A stretch of 64,000 bases of DNA from Bryobacterales bacterium (GTDB lineage Bacteria > Acidobacteriota > Terriglobia > Bryobacterales > Bryobacteraceae): contig JADLBD010000004.1 in NCBI GenBank assembly GCA_020847975.1, forward strand, positions 24,319 through 88,318. The letters run 5' to 3'. Below the pieces are notes generated by a model. That model did no database searches and was not told the DNA's origin. It saw only the letters and a program-made list of their open reading frames with translations. The position numbers were made by a program, and so were the translations under genes. Of this stretch, positions 8,257 to 16,929 are shown in pieces (position 1 is the stretch's first letter; every line of letters starts with the position of its first letter).

Positions 8257-10158
8257 TTAGATCTGCCTTGCGTAGATAGCCCGCGCCTTGCGGAACAATT
8301 CCAGAACCTCCTGCTTCCGTGCTTCTGTGGAAAACACACCGCGCTGGGTGGTGCGCTCGATGAGGCGGTCGATCCAATCGACCCAGAAGCGGGCATCGGG
8401 CGCGGATTGGATGGGCTCGCCGTCGAGATAGACGTAGACAGGGCTGGTGTGGGCGAAGGCTTTGGCGTCGTTTAACACCATGCGGTGGAAAGGGCCGAGG
8501 ACGCGGGCGGCGATCCAGGCGCTGTGCTCCAGGGTGAGCGTTGAGGCGAGGGGCTGCGCTTTGCCGTTGACGACCAGTTCCACCGCGTCTACCGGGATGG
8601 CGGACTTCATCTCCACTTTCACTTCGAGGCGCTGTGGGCCCTTCTCCAGGTGTAGCTCGCCGCCCGGTTCTTTGCCGTTCACCTTGAGAAAGAGCATGGG
8701 TCCGTTGCTGGCAAAGGTCCGCCCGTGTTTGTAGGCGGCGATCCAATCCGGGTACTTGAGAGGACCGTCGAGGTGGGCATAGACGCGGCCTCCGCCGGGC
8801 ACATAGTGGTCCGCGACGTTGGTGAAGCTGTCGGTGCCCGCGGAAATGCCGACGCGGAACCCGCAATTGAGCAGGCGATACCACATGGGCATGGCGACTT
8901 CTTCGGGGTTGTTGGAGAGCACGTCCATGGCATCGATCTGGCCGAGCGCGAGATCGACGGGCATTTCCTTCATACTGGCTCCGTTGAAATCCGGGGAGTA
9001 GCCCGGATGCGCGTAGGTGACTGCGCCGCCCTGATCGCGCGCTTCTTTGGCGAGGGTGTAGTTCGGCGGGTAGTCATCGGCATGTTGGGAGCCGCGAAAG
9101 CCGGTGTAGAGGGGTTCCACCAGCTTCTTCAGTTGGAAGAAGCACATGTGGCCGTAGAGGCCGGCGTTGCGCATCTCTTCGTTCCAATAGATGAGGTAGG
9201 GCGTGCTGCTGAGGGCGGAAAGCTTGCCTTCGAAGAACTTGCGGTCATGGACAGTGTCGCCGCTCGAGTTGGCGACCATCATGTTGGGGATATTCAGGTC
9301 CTCGCCGAGGGCGTACATACGGACGTCTTCGGGAGTAATGTCCTGATGGTCGGGAGCGGTGTAGTTGGCGTGGATGTGCGCATCGGAGGAGTACCAGCCG
9401 CGGGCGGCCATGTCAATCCAGCGTTTGAGGCGGATGGTGACTTCAGCCGGTTTGGTCAGGTTGACGGTGCGGCGCACGAGTTGATATTCGGGACCGCGGG
9501 CCGCTTCGATCACGGTTTCCCCGGAGGGCAATTCCATCTCGAAACTGCCGGAGGCATGAAAGAACTGCTCGGCGGGTTCCGCGGCGAAACGGGTGATCGT
9601 ACCTTTGGGCGCATAGCCAAGACCGTCGGAGCCGGTGAGGTAGACGCGGGCGGCGGAGGGACGGCCGTGTTCGTCGCGCAGGTTGACCTTCAGCTTCACG
9701 AGGGGGCGCACGTCGAACGTGTAGACCTGGCCGTCCACCGTGCGTTCAACAATTCCCGGTTTCTGCTCCACAACACGATGGAGAATCGCCTTGCCGGAGC
9801 GAATCACCGGCAGATTGAAGATACGGCCCTGGGCAAGGATGTAGCTGCGCGGCGAGGTGAAGTCCGCGAGCGTTGCCACGCCGGTGCTGCGGAACACGAA
9901 GCGATCGCGCAGTGCGTGCATGGCCGCTGCGTTCGAGCGGCGACGCATGAGGACTCGCGCCATGTCGCCGAAGCCGACTTCGCCATCGACATCGATCTGC
10001 TCGAGGCCGTTGTGGTTGATCCAGAAGGTGAGATCCTCCTGGCCTGGCTTGGAGTGGGAGACGGCGGCTTGCCAGGCTTGCGCGGCAGGATTGCGCCACA
10101 GCGCGAGGCCAGCCAGCAGCAGAAAAGATGCAACAAGATAGATACGTCCCATAGTCAT
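8257..10158 (-). CDS. CehA/McbA-type PHP-domain metallohydrolase, exported
   Basis: 633 aa. An N-terminal hydrophobic segment (about residues 5-20) acts as a signal or anchor. The middle part to about residue 245 is beta-rich, and the C-terminal half is a PHP-like metal-dependent hydrolase: SSDAHIHAN near 259 (metal-binding His pair), a TYAHPGY motif near 380 and SAGTDSF near 450. This pattern fits the CehA/McbA family, members of which hydrolyse carbamate or phosphoester substrates; the substrate here is unknown. Starts at 10158 and 10152 (MTMGR) are both possible; neither has a clear Shine-Dalgarno. It is divergent from the DUF1624 gene across 75 bases. Confidence 0.85.
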   Translation of the reverse strand: MTMGRIYLVASFLLLAGLALWRNPAAQAWQAAVSHSKPGQEDLTFWINHNGLEQIDVDGEVGFGDMARVLMRRRSNAAAMHALRDRFVFRSTGVATLADFTSPRSYILAQGRIFNLPVIRSGKAILHRVVEQKPGIVERTVDGQVYTFDVRPLVKLKVNLRDEHGRPSAARVYLTGSDGLGYAPKGTITRFAAEPAEQFFHASGSFEMELPSGETVIEAARGPEYQLVRRTVNLTKPAEVTIRLKRWIDMAARGWYSSDAHIHANYTAPDHQDITPEDVRMYALGEDLNIPNMMVANSSGDTVHDRKFFEGKLSALSSTPYLIYWNEEMRNAGLYGHMCFFQLKKLVEPLYTGFRGSQHADDYPPNYTLAKEARDQGGAVTYAHPGYSPDFNGASMKEMPVDLALGQIDAMDVLSNNPEEVAMPMWYRLLNCGFRVGISAGTDSFTNVADHYVPGGGRVYAHLDGPLKYPDWIAAYKHGRTFASNGPMLFLKVNGKEPGGELHLEKGPQRLEVKVEMKSAIPVDAVELVVNGKAQPLASTLTLEHSAWIAARVLGPFHRMVLNDAKAFAHTSPVYVYLDGEPIQSAPDARFWVDWIDRLIERTTQRGVFSTEARKQEVLELFRKARAIYARQI

Positions 10159-10233
10159 CAGGATGCGGTAATCTTATATCAATCCGTTCGCTGGGACATC
10201 TTACAGGCTTCAAGTGAGAGGTTCTCGTCTAGC
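10159..10233. promoter_or_regulatory. Divergent promoter region
   Basis: The 75 bases between the start codons of the metallohydrolase (minus) and the DUF1624 protein (plus) must carry both promoters. On the minus strand TATAAGAT ends about 13 bases before ATG 10158 and is a plausible -10, giving a very short leader. On the plus strand GAGAGG (10216-10221) serves as ribosome-binding site for GTG 10234. No clear -35 boxes were recognised. Confidence 0.35.
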
Positions 10234-11412
10234 GTGTCAAACACAAAGGGGCGGATCCAATCCATCGATCTTGTTCGCGGCGCCGTGATGATCCTCATGG
10301 CGATTGATCATGTGCGCGAGTTTCTGAGCTCCGCTGCGTACGCATTTCGACCGGAGGATCTCTCGAAGACGACGGCGGCGATCTTTCTTTCGCGGTGGGT
10401 CACTCATTTCTGCGCACCGGTTTTCATGTTCGCCGCCGGGCTGGGCGCGTTCCTGTGGGCGCAACGCGGGCGGAGCCGCGGGGAACTGTCGCGCTTCCTG
10501 TGCACACGGGGGCTGTGGCTGGTTGTGCTCGAGTTGACGGTGATTCGCTTTCTGCTGTATTTCAGCTTCTCTTTCCCGCTGGTACTGACTGTGTTCTGGG
10601 CACTGGGCTGGTCGATGGTGGCGCTGGCGGCGCTTGTCTATCTGCCGCTGCGCGCGATCGCCGGGATCAGCCTGGGAATGATCGTCCTGCACAACCTTCT
10701 GGATTCGGTACGCGCGGCGGACTTTGGAGGGTGGGCCTGGATGTGGAATGTGCTGCATCAGCCCGGAGTAATCCGCATTGGCGGCACGGTGGTGATTCCC
10801 GGTTATCCGCTTGTTCCCTGGATCGGAGTGATGGCGGCGGGTTACTGCTGCGGAAGCCTTTTCCTGATGGACGCCGGGAAGCGAAGGGCATTGCTGATCC
10901 GCATCGGGGCTGTCCTCACGGCGGCTTTCGTTCTGCTGCGCGCTTTGAATTTCTACGGAGACCCGGCGCCGTGGCAGGTGCAGCCTTCCGCCCTGTTCAC
11001 GGCGTTGTCGTTCCTGAATTGCACGAAGTATCCGCCATCGCTGTTGTTTCTGTTGATGACACTGGGGCCGGCGGTGCTTGCGCTGGGGTTGCTGGAGGGG
11101 GTTCGGGTTTCGGATAAGAACCCTGTCCTCATTTTCGGCAGGGTGCCGTTCTTTTACTATGTGATTCACCTTGGGCTGGCCCATCTTGCGCTGGTGTTGT
11201 TGACGTATCTGCGCTACGGGGCAACGAATTTCCTGTTCACGCCGCCGCCGACGCTGGGCGGTCCGCGGCAAGTGTTTCCGGCGGATTTCGGGTTCAGTCT
11301 GGGGACCTGCTATGCCGTGTGGTTCGCAGTGCTGATCGTGTTGTATCCCTTGTGCCGCTGGTTCGCGGGGGTGAAACAGCGGCGCAAGGATTGGTGGGTG
11401 AGTTATCTGTAA
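10234..11412 (+). CDS. DUF1624 / heparan-alpha-glucosaminide acetyltransferase-like membrane protein
   Basis: 392 aa integral membrane protein with about ten hydrophobic helices. The N-terminus SIDLVRGAVMILMAIDHVREF is the hallmark of DUF1624 (acyltransferase-3-like fold related to HGSNAT and OpgC), where the Asp and His of the AIDHVR segment are conserved. Further family features are FAAGLGAFLW and the C-terminal FGRVPFFYYVIHL. Likely role: transfer of acyl groups onto a periplasmic or surface glycan; the substrate is unknown. GTG 10234 is chosen over the much longer open frame upstream, which runs antisense to the metallohydrolase. It converges with the glycoside-hydrolase-like gene, 8 bases apart. 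Confidence 0.88.
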   Translation: MSNTKGRIQSIDLVRGAVMILMAIDHVREFLSSAAYAFRPEDLSKTTAAIFLSRWVTHFCAPVFMFAAGLGAFLWAQRGRSRGELSRFLCTRGLWLVVLELTVIRFLLYFSFSFPLVLTVFWALGWSMVALAALVYLPLRAIAGISLGMIVLHNLLDSVRAADFGGWAWMWNVLHQPGVIRIGGTVVIPGYPLVPWIGVMAAGYCCGSLFLMDAGKRRALLIRIGAVLTAAFVLLRALNFYGDPAPWQVQPSALFTALSFLNCTKYPPSLLFLLMTLGPAVLALGLLEGVRVSDKNPVLIFGRVPFFYYVIHLGLAHLALVLLTYLRYGATNFLFTPPPTLGGPRQVFPADFGFSLGTCYAVWFAVLIVLYPLCRWFAGVKQRRKDWWVSYL

Positions 11413-11420
11413 CGCGGGGT

Positions 11421-13658
11421 CTACTCGACGAGCGGCTCGTACGGTGGGATGGTCAGCGTTTTTCCTGTCGCCAGCCGCACCTGCGCCGGATGTGAGCTGA
11501 AATTGAGCAGCGCGAGCTTGCCGTTTTCAAGCATGCTCCAATAGACCGTTTCCGGCTTCTCCATGCGTAGCGCGGCGAGAGTGCGGCTGTCGAGTCCCGG
11601 TGTTTTCAGAAGAAGGTCGCGTACAAACCCGGCGTAGAAGCGTGAGGGAATGAGGTCGCCGTGGAAGACAACCACGCGCCCCTTGCCGGTGTCGCCGGCG
11701 AGCCAGCGGGCGCTAATGGAGGAGTCGCCCTCGACCGTGATGGGGTTACCGCGCGGCCGAGGGGCGAATACCAGGGTGCCGCCGGCGCGTACCCACTGGT
11801 CGATGCGCTCGAGCACGGGTTTTTCGGTCACACTGCCCCAGAGGAGCAGGAGCACTTTGTAGCGGGCGAGCGCGCCATCCATGATCATCTGCTCGCTGGC
11901 GTAGTCGAAATCCACCTGCTCGCGCATCGCGCGGGCCACGGTGAAGAACGTGGACGCCCACCGGTAGCGCACCAGTTCATCGTCCAGTTTCAGCGCCGTA
12001 TCAGAGTAGAATGCGGCGACGTCAATTACGGGCTTGGCGCGGACGTCCAAGAGGTTCCCGTACTTCAGCCAGGCGTCAATTGCCTGATCGTTGGCAGTGA
12101 GGTTGCCGAGATAGTAGAACAGATGCACGGCTCCCGTTGTGACGGCGTTGAACAGACGCGCCATCACGCCGCGCTTGCTGCCGAAGCCTCCAGGCTCATA
12201 GCCGAGCGCGGCGCCATAGAACCGGGCCGCGGAGGATGCCATTCGCGTGATAGTGAAATTGTCGGGGAAGTCATCACTCTCGTTGGTGAGCCGGATGCCG
12301 CCATGGATACGCGCCATGCTGCGGGCCTGGTAGCTGTAATCCGTGCCGATGGGCACCGGTCCCCAGCCACCCGAGGACTGATGAATCTGGGTATGCGGCA
12401 GGGCAGTTCGCGCCCAATTGGCCCAGCGCTCACACCACTCGCTCATCGCGCCCATGTACCAGTTGGCGAAATCGATGCGCTGGTGGGGCGTCAAGGCCGT
12501 CTCGGGCAGAAAGGTGGTCACCTCGTCGAAAGAAGCATGATGCGAATCCCAGGCAGCGTTCAGTTTGCCGATGTCACCCGAGTATTCCTTCTTCATTGCC
12601 TCGCGAAACGCGGCGCGGGCCAGGTCGTCTCCGGCCCAATAGCCGATGTGCGTGTGACCGCGGCGGAATCCATAGCCGGGCCCGCGCGCCGGATACTGAG
12701 CTTCGCCATAATCGCCGCTGGGGCCCAGGCGAATGCCTAACAGAGACTTGCGATTGCCATAATGCTTACCGAATTCGGCGATGAAGCGGCTGGCATACTC
12801 CGTTTGGAAGGGCTGGAAGATGGACTGCGTATCGTGCACCACGCCATGCTCGAGGCATTTGAAGCCGTAGTTGTCTTTGGAATCGTGGAGCCACGCCGGC
12901 AGTGCGTAACCGGAGCCGGCGAGCAACATCGGGAACCATTGGAGGCCGTGCTTCTCGATCTCATCGAGAATCGCATCATAGAAGCTCCAGTCGTAGACTC
13001 CGCGCCGGCGTTCCACATATCCCCAGCGAACGTAGGTCTCGACTCCGTTGAAGCCGAGCGCACGAATCAGCGGAGCCTCGTTGCGAATGCCGGCAAGAGC
13101 GTCCTGCACGCGGTCAGGCGCTGTGGCGTCACCGGAGACGGAACTGACGCGCTCGGAGGGAACGGCGAATTTCAGAGCCGGTTCCACCAACGGAGCCTCC
13201 TCGATGGGCGGCTGGGTATCCACCAGATGGATGGCACGAAGCCAATCGAGGCCTTCGATGCGGATCTTTCCGGGCGGCGCGTTGTCATAGGCAAACACCG
13301 CGCGCCGCATCTTTCCCGAATTGACGCGGGCAATGCCCCACTGCCTGGTCTGCGGCAAACCGGGGGCAAGGGTGATGAGCCCGTAGCCGCGGTCGACAAA
13401 TTCGAGGATGAGCCACTGCTTCGCAGCCGTCGGGCTCTCGATTTCGATGTGGTAGGCGGAACGGGTGTAGTAGTCCGTGCTGGGCGAGAGCCTGGCTGTG
13501 AAAGCCCCGGCGGCGCGTTCCATTCGCATTGGGGAATCGGCGGCTTTTTCGAGACGGATGCCTTCCTGGCGCGGTGGATCCGAGGCTTCCCAGCGTGCCA
13601 AATCCTTGGCCGATGCGGCCGTTATGAGAACAAAGAACAGGAATCGATGCACGGACAA
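11421..13658 (-). CDS. Secreted glycoside-hydrolase-like protein (GH14/GH42-type barrel)
   Basis: 745 aa with a short Sec signal (residues 1-17, ending ASA). Residues from about 190 form a TIM-barrel-like glycosidase region: GVETYVRWGYVE and YDWSFYDAIL, then RLGPSGDYGEAQYP. The last resembles the catalytic-Glu region of beta-amylase (GH14: GxGPxGExRYP) and is also seen in GH42-type proteins. The C-terminal half has a Rossmann-like segment (VLLLLWGSVTEKPVLERI) like the GH42 trimerisation domain. Exact activity cannot be named. It is the last gene of a three-gene operon, 26 bases after the dehydratase-like gene. Confidence 0.78.
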   Translation of the reverse strand: MSVHRFLFFVLITAASAKDLARWEASDPPRQEGIRLEKAADSPMRMERAAGAFTARLSPSTDYYTRSAYHIEIESPTAAKQWLILEFVDRGYGLITLAPGLPQTRQWGIARVNSGKMRRAVFAYDNAPPGKIRIEGLDWLRAIHLVDTQPPIEEAPLVEPALKFAVPSERVSSVSGDATAPDRVQDALAGIRNEAPLIRALGFNGVETYVRWGYVERRRGVYDWSFYDAILDEIEKHGLQWFPMLLAGSGYALPAWLHDSKDNYGFKCLEHGVVHDTQSIFQPFQTEYASRFIAEFGKHYGNRKSLLGIRLGPSGDYGEAQYPARGPGYGFRRGHTHIGYWAGDDLARAAFREAMKKEYSGDIGKLNAAWDSHHASFDEVTTFLPETALTPHQRIDFANWYMGAMSEWCERWANWARTALPHTQIHQSSGGWGPVPIGTDYSYQARSMARIHGGIRLTNESDDFPDNFTITRMASSAARFYGAALGYEPGGFGSKRGVMARLFNAVTTGAVHLFYYLGNLTANDQAIDAWLKYGNLLDVRAKPVIDVAAFYSDTALKLDDELVRYRWASTFFTVARAMREQVDFDYASEQMIMDGALARYKVLLLLWGSVTEKPVLERIDQWVRAGGTLVFAPRPRGNPITVEGDSSISARWLAGDTGKGRVVVFHGDLIPSRFYAGFVRDLLLKTPGLDSRTLAALRMEKPETVYWSMLENGKLALLNFSSHPAQVRLATGKTLTIPPYEPLVE

Positions 13659-13684
13659 AGTATGGCAAACTTCGAGGGAGCGAT

Positions 13685-15007
13685 TCAGGGCCGCACGAGG
13701 GATCCGTCAATCGCCCGCACGGTGAACCCGTCTTCGCGGCCGGAGGGCGGCTCCATTGGATACTTCCGCGCCATGTCCTCGCGGATATCCACGCCAAGGC
13801 CCGGGGCCTCGTTCACGTAGGCATAGCCATCGGGCAGTTTCGGAGTGCCGGGCATTAGCTCATGGACGAGATCCGGCCAGCGGTTCTCTTCCTGGACCCC
13901 GAACGCCGAGGAGGAGAGGTCAATGTGGCAGGCCGCGGCGAAGTTCACGGGATCGTTGTCGCCGCCTTCCTGCCACGCCGTACGTACGCCGAAGGTCTCG
14001 CACAGGGTGGCGATCTTGCGGGCCGGGGTGATGCCGCCGACAGTCGAAATGCGGTGCCGTGCAAAGTCGATGATACGTTCGGAAATGCAGGGTACCCATT
14101 CCTGAGGATTGGTGAAGATCTCGCCCATCGCCATCGGAGTGGAGGTCACCTGCTTGATGTTGCGGTACCACTGCACCAGTTCCGGCGGCAGGATATCTTC
14201 TACATAGAACATGCGGTATGGCTCCATCCGCTTGGCCAGTTCCACGGCCATCGTTGGCGAGAGATGCTCATGGACGTCGTGGATGAGCTTGACGTCTTTG
14301 CCGAGCTTCACACGCAGATGCTCGAACAGTTTCGGGATGGCGTCGATGTATTGTTCCTCGTCGAATGCAGGTCCGTTGAAGCCGTTTACCGGACGCCTTC
14401 CCTGCCCCGGCGGAATCATGCCGCCTCCGCCGTAGCCGCCCATCTGGGCGCGCACGTGCCGGAAGCCGCGGTCCATGAAGCCCTTCACATTGCCGGTAAC
14501 CTCGTCCATCGAACGCCCGTCCGCATGCCCGTAGCACGGCACCGCATCGCGTACCTTCCCACCGAGAAGGGCGTACACCGGCATGCCGGCGCGCTTGCCT
14601 TTGATATCCCACAATGCCATGTCGAGGCCGCTCAGAGCATTGTTGAGGATGGTGTCGTGGCGGCGGTAGCTGCGATAGATGGTGGCGTGCCAGATGTCGT
14701 CGATGCGGTCCACGTCGCGGCCCACCCAGAAGGGAGCAAGGTGCTTCTCGATGGCGGTGGCCACGGTGAACGCCTGATGCACATTGCTCGCCGAGCCGAT
14801 GCCGTACAAGCCCGGCTCACTGGTTTCCACCTTGACGATCACCCACTGATAGCGTCCGCCGGCGCTGGTGAGGATCGGGTAGACGCGACGGATGGTGACC
14901 TTCGCCATACCGCGTGTGCGCTGCTCGTAGGTCTGCTGCGCCGCCTGCTGGGCTGCCGCCGCCGCGGGGGCAGCGGCGAATCCTTCGAGAAATCCTCTGC
15001 GTTCCAT
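13685..15007 (-). CDS. Enolase-superfamily sugar acid dehydratase (RspA/ManD-like), exported
   Basis: 440 aa member of the mandelate racemase/muconate lactonizing enzyme group. The C-terminal barrel shows LIHDVHEH (metal Asp and adjacent His), FYVEDILPPE (metal Glu) and MGEIF (third metal-binding Glu), the arrangement of D-mannonate dehydratase/RspA proteins. The family normally acts in the cytosol. Here, however, the protein begins ERRGFLEGFAAAPAAAAAQQ, a Tat-like leader, so it may work in the periplasm. Its neighbours are an exported glycosidase-like protein and an exported amidohydrolase, which suggests a periplasmic pathway for an unusual sugar acid or aminosugar. Specific substrate unknown. 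Confidence 0.87.
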   Translation of the reverse strand: MERRGFLEGFAAAPAAAAAQQAAQQTYEQRTRGMAKVTIRRVYPILTSAGGRYQWVIVKVETSEPGLYGIGSASNVHQAFTVATAIEKHLAPFWVGRDVDRIDDIWHATIYRSYRRHDTILNNALSGLDMALWDIKGKRAGMPVYALLGGKVRDAVPCYGHADGRSMDEVTGNVKGFMDRGFRHVRAQMGGYGGGGMIPPGQGRRPVNGFNGPAFDEEQYIDAIPKLFEHLRVKLGKDVKLIHDVHEHLSPTMAVELAKRMEPYRMFYVEDILPPELVQWYRNIKQVTSTPMAMGEIFTNPQEWVPCISERIIDFARHRISTVGGITPARKIATLCETFGVRTAWQEGGDNDPVNFAAACHIDLSSSAFGVQEENRWPDLVHELMPGTPKLPDGYAYVNEAPGLGVDIREDMARKYPMEPPSGREDGFTVRAIDGSLVRP

Positions 15008-15037
15008 AAGGTGCTCCCGGGTAGGCTGCCGGATTTT

Positions 15038-16279
15038 CTATTTCGTCCACTCCTTGCGTTTGTAAGGGAATGTCTTCCAGTTTTCGCTGGCGCGGCCGTT
15101 GCGGTCCCACATCACTTTGCCTTTGCGCAGGGTGAGTTCGGCGGTGATTCGTTGTGTGCCCTGGTTTACGGCTCCGGCGGAGTCGACGAATCCGAACTGC
15201 CCGTTTTCGACGCGCAGGACCGCGACGTCCGCCTCTGCGCCGGCGTCCAAATTACCCAGCGCCGTTTGTTTGATCTCCTTGGCGGGATTCCAGGTGGACA
15301 TGGCGATTACCTGATCTATCGGAACGCCGAGGTTCAGGATGCTCGACATGGAGTTGGTCATCGACTTCATTCCGGCATTCATGCTGCCCGAGTGGAGGTC
15401 AGTGGAGATGGAATCGGGCGGGAACCCTTGCTGCAAAGCGGGCACGGCGACGTACCAATAAAAACTGCCGGCGCCGAAGCCGAGATCGAAGATGATGCCC
15501 CGTTTGCGCCCTGTGATCATCGCGGGGTTCACCTTGTTTCCGGCCACGAGTTCCTCCCGGTGGCCGGAGAAACAGTGCGTGTAGATGTCGCCGGGGCGCA
15601 GTTTGTCGAGCAGCAGAGTGGGCAGGCTTCTCACCTTGTTCAGGTAGCCGAAATCGATCATCACGGGGAGATCCGTTTCCCTTCCCGCCTTGACCGCCGC
15701 ATCCACGGATTCCCATCCGGGCCCGCCGAAGTGCGCCGACTTGAATCCGACAATCACACCGCGATTGGCTTTGGCCATCCGCGCGGCCGCCGCGGCGTCG
15801 AGTTCAGATAGCTCGTCCTCTTTCCCGGTGCCCATGCCCCAGCCTGCAATATTCAGCAGCGCGAGAACGCGCGTCTGCGCTTTGTCGATGACGCGGGCTT
15901 TGAAGTCGGGGAAGGTGCGCCAACCGGAGGTTCCGGCGTCGACCATCGTGGTAACGCCGCCGCGGAAGGAATGGGCATCCGGCTGCACGCTGCTGTCGCG
16001 CTCGATCGACTTCAGATCCGGCCGGGTGTAAACATGAACGTGAATGTCGATGAGGCCGGGAGTCACGAACAACCCGGCGACATTCACGGTCTTCTTTGAT
16101 TCGGAAGGAGAGATGTTGGCGGCGACGCGGGCGATCTTGCCCCCGGCCACGGCAACGTCCATCAGCGCGTTGATCCGGTTCTTGGCGTCTACCACGCGGC
16201 CGCCCTTTAACAAGAGGTCATAAGTCTGCGCCCCCATCACGGACGCAGTCAAGGTCAAAACAAGCACAGTTTTCGTCAT
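15038..16279 (-). CDS. Amidohydrolase/deacetylase family metallohydrolase, exported
   Basis: 413 aa, first gene of the operon. A Sec signal (MTKTVLVLTLTASVMGAQ) precedes a dihydroorotase-like amidohydrolase: DLLLKGGRVVDAKNR, GLIDIHVHVY (first metal site), GFKSAHF (candidate carbamylated Lys), HCFSGH and STDLHS (further metal ligands), ending in the composite beta-sandwich (AELTLRKGKVMWD). This matches the EF_0837/AHA_3915 amidohydrolase/deacetylase family, members of which deacetylate or hydrolyse small amides. ATG 16279 is used because the signal peptide starts there and GCAGGA lies upstream; 20 upstream codons in the open frame are unlikely. TATACT at 16309-16314 (complement) is a possible -10. 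Confidence 0.85.
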   Translation of the reverse strand: MTKTVLVLTLTASVMGAQTYDLLLKGGRVVDAKNRINALMDVAVAGGKIARVAANISPSESKKTVNVAGLFVTPGLIDIHVHVYTRPDLKSIERDSSVQPDAHSFRGGVTTMVDAGTSGWRTFPDFKARVIDKAQTRVLALLNIAGWGMGTGKEDELSELDAAAAARMAKANRGVIVGFKSAHFGGPGWESVDAAVKAGRETDLPVMIDFGYLNKVRSLPTLLLDKLRPGDIYTHCFSGHREELVAGNKVNPAMITGRKRGIIFDLGFGAGSFYWYVAVPALQQGFPPDSISTDLHSGSMNAGMKSMTNSMSSILNLGVPIDQVIAMSTWNPAKEIKQTALGNLDAGAEADVAVLRVENGQFGFVDSAGAVNQGTQRITAELTLRKGKVMWDRNGRASENWKTFPYKRKEWTK

Positions 16280-16395
16280 GGCAATCCTGCGATACCTTCG
16301 CGCCTGGAAGTATACACCCATTGGGACGGCGCCTCCCACGGCGATCGATTCGTTACCATAGAGGATTCACCTCAACACAAATTCAGGAGATTCGA

Positions 16396-16929
16396 GTGGA
16401 TATAGAGAAGATGGCCGCCGGGGTTCGTTTGCTCCTCATGGACGTGGACGGCGTTATGACGGATTGCAAGCTGTACAACGTTCCCGGCCCCGACGGCCGC
16501 ATGTACGAAACCAAGGGATTTGACGCCCAGGACGGCATCAGCCTCCAGTGGCTGAGTTGGTACGGCATCAAGACGGGACTGATCAGCGGACGCATATCGC
16601 CGGCGACCGAGGAGCGCGCCAAGCAGTGCAAGTTCACCTACATCTACCAGGGCCACATCGAAAAAATTCCGATCCTCGAAGAAATCCTCGCGGACGCGAA
16701 AGTGGACCCCTCGGAGGTTGCCTATATCGGCGATGACCTCACCGATATTGTTGTGATGCGCCGCGTCGGCTTCACTATCGCGGTGAACAACGCGCGGCCG
16801 GAAGTGAAGAAGATCGCCCATATGGTGACCGAGGCACGCGGCGGGAACGGCGCGGTTCGGGAAGTGGCCGAACTGATCCTCAAAGCCAAAGGCCACTGGG
16901 CGGAATTGCTGAAGAAATACGAAGTGTGA
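16396..16929 (+). CDS. kdsC: 3-deoxy-D-manno-octulosonate 8-phosphate phosphatase
   Basis: 177 aa HAD phosphatase of the cap-less KdsC type, which converts Kdo-8-phosphate to Kdo for lipopolysaccharide core synthesis. Motif I is LLMDVDGVMTDC, motif II is ISGR, the conserved Lys follows in GHIEKI, and motif IV is YIGDDLTD. The C-terminal GGNGAVREVAELIL is also typical. GTG 16396 has AGGAGA 6 bases upstream and gives the normal family length. The stop overlaps the start of the membrane glycosyltransferase-like gene by four bases (GTGA). Orphan KdsC-like phosphatases with other sugar phosphates are possible but less likely. Confidence 0.88.
   Translation: MDIEKMAAGVRLLLMDVDGVMTDCKLYNVPGPDGRMYETKGFDAQDGISLQWLSWYGIKTGLISGRISPATEERAKQCKFTYIYQGHIEKIPILEEILADAKVDPSEVAYIGDDLTDIVVMRRVGFTIAVNNARPEVKKIAHMVTEARGGNGAVREVAELILKAKGHWAELLKKYEV

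Noticed and set aside
8725..10233. Long open frame upstream of and joined to the DUF1624 gene
   Set aside because: It lies antisense to the PHP metallohydrolase, whose motifs are clear. The protein has no membrane or family features until GTG 10234.
13862..15811. 649-codon plus-strand open frame
   Set aside because: Antisense to the dehydratase and amidohydrolase genes, both with complete catalytic motifs; a high-GC shadow frame.
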